From: Sphaeroforma sirkka
Lineage: Eukaryota > Opisthokonta > Ichthyosporea > Ichthyophonida
DNA: 64,000 bases
Direction: 5' to 3'
Assembly (NCBI GenBank): GCA_001586965.3
Contig: LUCW03001734.1
Span: forward strand, 42,501 to 106,500
Part shown: one piece after another, positions 51,601 through 60,644 of the stretch
Numbering within the stretch: position 1 is the first letter of the stretch
Layout of the letters: each line of letters opens with the position of its first letter
Program-made: the position numbers and the translations under genes
Notes under the pieces: generated by a model
Seen by the model: the letters and a program-made list of their open reading frames with translations, nothing else
Told to the model about the DNA's origin: nothing
The model's database searches: none

Positions 51601-54600
51601 CCAGTCGAGTTTGTTCTATGTATCAATAGCGTTGTAGCGGTTGGATGGCGCGGACTCATCTGTTCTTCTTTCCCCTGTATATATTAAGCGTATGGCGTGC
51701 AAACAAATGCATTTTTATGGTTCTCAAACATATACACAGCATACTGGCGTATCTGTCATCCTTAGTGCTTGGGCGTGATAACAAATGCACTCATGATTTC
51801 TGAGTATAGCCACTGCACACTGACACATTTGTTGATCCCCCTCAGCTGCGTCTACTAGCGCGGCCGCTTCAGGGGCTGCCAGAAGTGCGGCCCAGGTGTC
51901 GCAGCAACAACAGCAGTTGTACAGACAGCAGAAAGGAACAGCCGCGGCACATGCTCACCCAGAGGCAGACGTCCGCAAGCTCATAACCATCATAATTCGC
52001 ATCATATGCCTGCGTGTAGATAAACTCAAGGGAGTGCCGTCCGGGAAGTCCGTTGCACCCGCCAAACCGGAGTCTGCAGCCGCCGGCGGGGTGCCTATGC
52101 AAACCACTGACAGTGCCACGGCGACATCGGCGAATGCCAAGAGGAATGGGAACGGGGCAACGGTTGATGTGGAGCATACGGACGCGCACACATACTTCCT
52201 GGCCGCCCTAGGAGAGATCATTACCGCTTCACAATCCTTGTCTTTGATCACGCATGTGATTAGCATCGCGCGGCAGTGGCTGTTTCCCAGTGAGCCGGCC
52301 GAGAGTGCTGCATACGCCAGCTCAGCGGATGGCAGTGTGGACAATGGCGATGCACCATCTGCCAAGGCGGCCATGCCTGTCATGGACACGTGCATGCTGC
52401 TGCTGAAGATGGGCACGCTGCTGCGCTTCGACCAGGACGCGCCCGTGAACAAGGCGTTCCTGTCGCTGATACTGGCCTTGTTTGCGGATGCGGAGAAGAT
52501 GCAGATGATCAACGCCGACGCTGAATTGCGCAAGGCTGTGCAGCCGCTGCTCATGGTCGGCCTACGCGCGGACAAGACGCCGGACCAACGCGCATTGTTT
52601 CTGCAATACCACAACTCGTACGTACCCCAGACGGCCATTGTCGATAGACTGCACTTCTGCATCTCTGGCCAGAGCTGGGAGGCGGCGAGAGGCTACTGGC
52701 TGACTCATTGGGTTGAAATCATGCTGGGTGTGGTCATGGCACGCAAGCCGGTGACCGCCAGTGGGACACCCCCGTCCACGACTGAAACCTCCCACAGCGC
52801 CACAGACGCGGATGTTACTACGGACACCGACACTGCCACGAAGACAGGCACCCCCATGGATGTCAATAAGGACACAGAGTTCACGTACGACACCATGTGC
52901 AGCACGCAGGACCAGTGGACTGCGTCTATTGCCCACCGGTCACTGGCTGGAGATGTGCTGCTGCCGGTGCTGAGTCTGTGCCAGTTGTCGCCCTCCCACG
53001 CTGCGCAGGTGTGGTCAGACCTCTTTCCCGTGGTCTGGGAGCTGCTGAGTGCGGACGAACAAGTGGCCATTGGCAGCAAACTGGTGCACTTTATGACGCG
53101 CGCGTACCATTCGGTACAAAAGCTGCAACGGCCCAACCCCCTGGCAACGTTGGTGGAGGCCCTTGAGAAGTGCAATCAGAGCGCGGGCGGTGTGCGGATA
53201 CCTATTGAGGTGCTGCAAATGGTGGCGCAGCAACACGGCTTGTGGCACTCCGCCTGCGACCGCCTGCTAGCGATAGTTGACGAGGCTCACCTGTCAGAGA
53301 AGGCACCCGGAGCTCGTGGTGCAAAGGGCGTAGGCGCAGGTACTGCAGGTGCTTCAAGGACCACATTGAACGGCGCTACAAAAGTGGTCGATATCACCCC
53401 ACCCAGCGGTACAGCCATGGACATAGGTGGCGCGTTGGTGCCTGCTGGTGCCGCTACTACCATTGGCGGGCCTGCTTCAGAGACCGAGACCGAGCAGGCC
53501 GCGGCGAAAGCCGAGCATGACAGGGCCGTGGCTGCGCTTACCTCACTGTTTGAACAGATGAGCGAACGCGATCTAATGTTTGGCCTGTGGTATCGAGAGG
53601 CCCACTACCGCGAGACCGTGGAGGCGCTGTCGTACGACCACGGATGCTACTGGACACGCGCGCAGCTGGCGTACGAGGCAGCCTTTGATAAGTACCGAAC
53701 CGGCCCGCTATACAGCGCGGAGCTGTCCATGCTGCAGGATCGATGGATCGAGTGTGCGCGGCATCTGGACCAGAATAGCATGCTGCTGCAACTGGCGCAG
53801 GCCGAGAACATGCCTGAACTGCTGCTGGACTGTGCGTGGAAGCTTGGTGACTGGCCGCAGCAGATAGACACCCTCGCACGCGTCCAGGCGACCCACCCGG
53901 AGAACACCCAGCTCAAACTGTACGAACTCTTCTGCACCATCTGCAACCCAAAGGAGCCCAGACTTGTGCTTGTGCCCAAACTGGTCGAGCAGGGAATGGT
54001 CCTGGGCCTGCAGGAGTGGCGTGCACTGCCAACGATTGTGGGGGATGCGCATCTGGGGTTGCTCGGTAAGTTCCAGCAGCTCATGGAGATGCAGGAGTCC
54101 ACCAAGATTCTCTCGACCATCCAGGCGCAGAACTACCACAGGCCCCAGGCCGTGAGCGATCTGAAGATGGTTCTCAACACGTGGCGTGACAGACTGCCGA
54201 ACAAATGGGACGATATCACAGTGTGGAATGAACTGCTGACGTGGCGGCACAACGTGTTCACGGCGATTAATCTGGCATTCCAGCCCATGCAGAATCCAGC
54301 GTACACATCGGTGTCGACGGGTCAGACCCTCGCGCCGTACTGCGGGTACCATGAGATGGCGTGCACCATCAATAGGTTTGCGCACGTGGCGCGTAAGCAT
54401 ATGCTGATGGACGTGTGCCTGTCGTCGCTCAACAAGATATACACTCTGCCAAACATTGAGATCCACGACGCCTTCCTGAAGCTCTATGAACAAGCCAAGT
54501 GTTACCACCAACTCACACAGGACTACGGGGCGGGCTTGGACATCATTAATTCGACGAATCTGGGCTACTTTGGCCGCAAGAAGAAAGCCGAGTTCTTCTC

Positions 54601-56886
54601 ACTCAAGGGACAGTTCCTTCAGTTGATGCAAAAGAGTACGGAGGCCAATGAGGCCTTCTCCACAGCGCTGACCATCTTCGACACCCTGGGCCAGGGGTGG
54701 CTGGCGTGGGGCGGGTTCTGCGATCAACTGTTCCTAGAAACGAAGGGTACGCCCCAGCACCGTGAGCTTGGTGCACAGGCTATCACATGCTACCTTAACG
54801 CCGCTCGCACGTCCAACTACAGCAAGGGCATGAAGGTCATTGCCCGAGCCCTGTGGCTGCTGAGCTACGATACCAAGGATAACCACCTGGCACACATCTT
54901 TGAGACTTACTATGAAGGGGTGCCGACGGAGTATTGGATACCCTGGATTCCACAGTTGCTGGTGTCCCTGCAAAGGCCCGAGGCGAGCGCAGCGTTTGTT
55001 GTGCTACAGGCACTCATCACAGCACACCCACAGGCCGTGTATTGTCCGTTGCGCACGTGTCTGATAGAGATGCGATACCAGGGCGGGTTGAATTACAGCC
55101 TGCAACAGCAGCGACAGCAGCAGCAAGCACAGGCGGCCCAACGGGCACAGCAACAAGCGAATGCTAATGCGGCTGGGACGACAGGTGCCTATACACAGTC
55201 ACAGTACAACCGCACACAGCCTTCGCATATGTCTACGGCTACAGCGCTGCCGGGAGGGGCGAGCGCATCTACTGGGATGAGTGTGGGAGTGACGAATGTC
55301 AGCACTGGCGGTTCGGCTGGGGGATTGAGGACAGGGAACACCGTTACTGCAGGTGCCCCGAGAAACACGAGCATGCAACAGACACAGTACACTAGCAACC
55401 CATCACAGATGCAGACGCAGGCACCGCAACCACAGCATGTGCAACAAAGTCAACTCAAACAGGGCACCCAGCTCAAGCAGCCAGGTACGACTGTGTCCTA
55501 CACCCACCCACCCACCCAGCAAATCAAGAACACGGGTGTGGGCGTGGGGCCAGTTATGAAGACACAGCCACAGGCACAGACATATGCTCAAGCCCAGGCT
55601 CAAGCTCAAGCTCAGGTAAATAGACCTCGTTGCTGCAACTGGCCAAAAAAGCAGCAGCCGAACAACAACAACAACAACAACTATCACAACCTCAACAACA
55701 ACAACAACAACAGCAACCACAACAACAACAGCAACCACAACAACAACAGCAACCACAACAACAACAGCAACCACAACAACAACAGCAACCACAACAACAA
55801 CAGCAACCACAACAACAACAGCAACCACAACAACAACAGCAACCACAACAACAACAAAAACCACAACCACCACAGCAACTCCAGCAACAACAGTATACCC
55901 AGCCACAGAGCCAAGCTGGCCATACCGGATACACTACTGCGGCGACCAATTACGTAACCGCTCAACCACAAACCTATCAGTCACACACTCAAGGACAGTC
56001 ACAAACACAGCCTCAGACTCTACCACAGTCACAACTGCAATCGCAACCACAGACGCAATCACAGGCCCAACCACAGAGCCAACCACAGACACAACCCCAG
56101 CTCAAGATACAATCACAACCCCAGGCGCAGCCACAGACACATATGCAAACGCAACCGCAATCTCAGCCACAGGCACAGACGCAGCAAGGAGGTGTTCCCA
56201 GGACACAACCACAAATGCACGCACAGACAGCTTCACCGCACACGTACACCTCACAGGCCGTGCAGTCCACATCAGCTACCAAACCCACAGGCCTATCCAC
56301 CACGGGCACCGGAGGTGCCACAAACACCCTGAATCAGGCAAATCAGACAAATCAGACACAGACGGCCACGTCCACGCCTGCATTTACACAGAATCAGTCA
56401 CAGTCACAGTCACAGCTCCCGGGCACCCAGAGCACAAACATCGCTCAGCCATACTCACCCACGCCCACACCGACATCACAAGGCCTAACACAGTATAGAT
56501 CTGCCAATCCCACGACGCAAACGCAAGCATCTGTGGGTGGCCTCAAGTCAACTGGAGCCTCACCTCAGGTATGAATATCACTTCGATTCATTGAGGTGAC
56601 GAAATCTCGCGGTGGTGTGAGGGTTGAGATTGAGTTGCGATTCCACCATGCAACAGCACCTTTCAACTGTGCCAATTAATTTAGGTTAACGTCCTCTGTG
56701 GTGATTTTTCTAAGCGAGGAATATGTACCTCCCGCTTCACGCATGTATAAACATTCATTTTCGTAACAATATGGACGTATACACTTCACTATATATATAT
56801 ATATATATATATACATTGTATAGAATTATAATATATATATATATATATATATAGTTTATATATCTATTTGTATCTATATCTATTTC

Positions 56887-56942
<56 letters not shown>

Positions 56943-59900
56943 ACATCCACACGCCCACGCATATATACGCACGGTTGACTTTGAGCTTTTACTCGTTACA
57001 TCTCAGGCACCTGCACCACCATCTCAGCGGGCTCCGTATTCGGCGGGAAGCACCTCGCATGGACAGCCTCAAAATACGATGGGTACCTCAACGCCCAACC
57101 AGGGATCACAACAACAGACGCAGCCACAACCGCAACCGCAACCACAACCACAGACACAAACACAAACACACGCACAAACACACCAAAATACAACACAGCC
57201 GCAGACAAAAGCACACCCGCCACAACCCTCTCAGCAAACACACACGGGGCAGCCACAACCGGCTACGCACACGGCACAGACGCAGCCGCAGCCGCACAAT
57301 GCACAGACCCACTCGTATACAACTGCCACGCCTATGTCAACTACTACTGGGCCGAGAGCTGGGCCTAGCACATACACGCACACCACCCTGTCGACGCCAC
57401 AACCACAGCAGTCCGTCACACACAACGCACCGTCGACACCATTGACACAATCACAGGTATGTTTCTATGGTTATTGATTAGACTAACGTGTATGTGTACG
57501 GAGCAATGTATGACATACAAGCTGTTATTATACGTTTCCGTTTCTAATTTATATGGGATTGTTCCTTTGTGATAGGTGGTCGAACCACTCTTACAACAAG
57601 GCTATTATATTGGTTAAGGCATTGCTTGGGCCAATTGATGTTAAAGATCGTGTGTTACGTCGGGTAATGCTGTTCATCCGCAGTTAGCGTGTGCTGGTAG
57701 GCAATGTATTTATCGAGTCTATCATCTTTTATCTGTGCCTGATATATATCTGCTGTATCCCAAATTCCTATTTGTGAGCTGCCATCTGGGCAGGCGGTCT
57801 GTGTCTGTTCGTAGTCGAGCAAATATAAATCAGGCAGGCTGCACAAGCAGCACACGCCTGTTACAGAACAGCGCCACAACCTGGTCATGTATGTATATCA
57901 CCCTCTTACTAGATATAGTTAGCAACGCCGCCTCATCGAGAATATATAGGACTGCAGGCTCTCATATCCCTTCGCAATTGTAAATGCAGAAGCCGCAGAC
58001 AGGGTACGCGCCATCGTCAAGCACTCAGTCAGTCACAACAGCCAACGTACCGCAGATGCAGCAAACATATTCCAAACCGGTAGTTAATAGCAGCAATACA
58101 GGTATGGGCAATACCGGTACGACTATGGGCAATACCGGTACGGGAATGGGTAGTACCAACACGAGTATGGCTGTGGGGGCGAACCCCTACCCACAGTACG
58201 CAAAACAGGCACCTACTACACAGGGGACACAACACACACAGGCTCAACCGCAATCGCAGTCGAAGCCGATGCAGACTCAGCCCCAAAGTACTGTGTCTAG
58301 AGTGCAGGCGCAACCGCAGACACAGTCGTACGCACAGTATCAACAGCCCAAAACGACCGCTGGAAATAATGGTGTTGGTGGGGTAGGTACATCTGCCAAC
58401 AGGTCCACCACACCCGTTGCCATGGGAACGGGAGGGTCCAATGTATCGTCTGCGGTGCGGAATACTGTGGGCAATGGTACACAGGCGAAGCCCTACGCTA
58501 TGGCTAATAGCGCGACGGGTGCAAAGCCTGGAACCCTAATCAGTCCCAGTATGAACAAAGGCACTGCGTACGCCCAGCAGTCACATGCTGGACAGGCTCA
58601 CGCGAACACACAGACTAGCTCGGGCTCTACTGGTGCACCGATGACCACACCGTCTAGACCCGGGTTTGACTACATCAAGAGACTCATGGATCACGTGCGC
58701 ACCAACCATCCCACGATAACCACTGCGCTCGAAGTAGTCATCGACGAACTACATATAAAGTTCAGACCGCAGCCGGTTGAGGATCTCTTACGGACTACCC
58801 AGGTGTGTGTTGGTGGTCAAATTAATTCCAGGCGTATGTGTATGTATGGAGTGTATGCAGATGGGCTGTGTGTGTAAACGAACTGTCGCCGTGCGTGCAT
58901 GGATTTGCCTGTTGCATATATCAGACATATATGCATTCGCATATGAATTTTGTGCCTGTATTTCATCTCTAGTCAGAACTGTACATGTCCGATGTGTATC
59001 ACAGATACAGACAACATCTGCAACACGTACTATATTCTATTTGGCCCTAGATATGACTTTAGCACCTCGGAATATCTGTTCAGTACATATCGCGACCGCA
59101 AAATCCACGGATTTAGCTGCCTGGCTTTCAGCCAGGTCAAGTGACTAGCTATCGTACCCTGGATATCTGTGTGGGTGTGGCACTGCTGACCAATATGTTG
59201 GTCGCATTCTACGAGATGTACCCGTATATGCACCTCTTTCGTAGATACAACGCGGCACGAGAGCGATTGCTCACCAATGTATACAATTTGTTTTATCTGT
59301 ATTGTTATATAACAAAATATCAGGTTCTGCTGACGGAGTGTATGCAGAGAGCCTTTTCGGGGGCCTTTGACTCTCAGTCTCCGCTGACTTCTCAGAAACC
59401 CGTGCCAAGCAATGTGGAGGTGCATCTGACACGTCTCCATGGTAACTTCAGCAAGTAAGTCATGATTGACCGTGCGTGTACGTGCAGATGTGTGTGCGTG
59501 AAAGGCAAACCAGTCCTTGATTCACTAGTTGTCACACTTTCCGCGTAGCAGAGGACAACACACCATGTGTACCTTCTCGGCATTGCGTGCCTGTTCGGCG
59601 TGGCGGGTGCGTCGATAATTCAAAGCCTGCCACGCAACGTTCTATTTAGATCAATAGGAGTTACAGGGTTTTAGGGTTTAGGGTTTACAGGAGTTACATA
59701 CCCCCCACACCATCACAAAACCATGCCCCCACATATTTCTCAACTAATACACATCTCCTCCATTGTACAGCGAGAAAGTCGCGCCATCGATAGCCATATA
59801 CGGCCCTGATTTCGACCGTGACTTTGGTAGTCGCCCTCCGGAGGGCTACAAGCTCATGTATGTTATCGAGAAACTACGCGAATGGCACCAGCGGTTCCTG

Positions 59901-60586
59901 ACAGATGTCAATGCGCTACCGCAGACGCAACCGCTGAGCTCTATCTCCCGCCCGCTCAGCGTGTACCAGAACGACGACCTCGACATCCCGGGCGAGTATC
60001 TGACGTACGAGAGCATATCCGTGGGCAAGCAGGTGCGTGAAAGTGTGTCATATGTAGGTAGGCGTGTGAGAATGTATCTTACGTAGTTGTCTGTGTAAGT
60101 TGTACACACAATCAACTATACGCGCCGCGCCACAGTGATCCACCACCTGGATTGTCCACATATACGTGATACCAATACGTCCGCATGGGCTACACACTAA
60201 CACACTCAACCCCCCATGCACACTAACACTATCACTCTGGCCTACAATTCCCGTCACAGGTGAAGATTGCGCGCTTCGAGTCGGAGGTGCAAGTGGTCAG
60301 GAAGCACAGCTCAACGCACAGACGGTTCATTATCCGAGGCAATAACGGACGCCGATACCCCTTCCTTGTGCAGCCTGTGCCGCAAAGGCATGCACGTGCA
60401 GAAGAACGCGTGCTGCAGCTGTTCCGAGTCATGAACAAGCTGCTAGACAAGCACATTGATTCGAGGAAACGGTGTGTGCGGGGATGTGTGTGGGGGGAAG
60501 GGAGGCTTGTGGCGAATATATTTTGTTGGGCCTGGGGGTTGAGTGATCTTCCGGACGGGCTATTGTATCGAGATGCGCGTATTCAT

Positions 60587-60644
<58 letters not shown>

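Larger units (their letters stand above)
55091..58668 (+). other. TRRAP: Gln/Thr/Ser-rich insertion in the TRRAP FAT region (exons 24-27)
   Basis: About 860 residues of low complexity: Gln-Ala runs, an 18-bp CAA/CAG repeat giving (QPQQQQ)n, and long Q-x-Q-P-Q strings such as [20 protein letters not shown], then Gly/Thr/Asn-rich sequence. It lies between the conserved FAT strand [12 protein letters not shown] and the conserved [11 protein letters not shown] region. Human TRRAP has only a short linker there. Three introns cut it, and the frames stay open throughout except at the 55615/55624 join. It is probably disordered. Confidence 0.88.

Noticed and set aside
55616-55957. Poly-Asn C-terminus of a truncated TRRAP
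   Set aside because: The frame ends in a stop well before the pseudokinase and FATC exons, whereas the Gln frame connects in phase to them.
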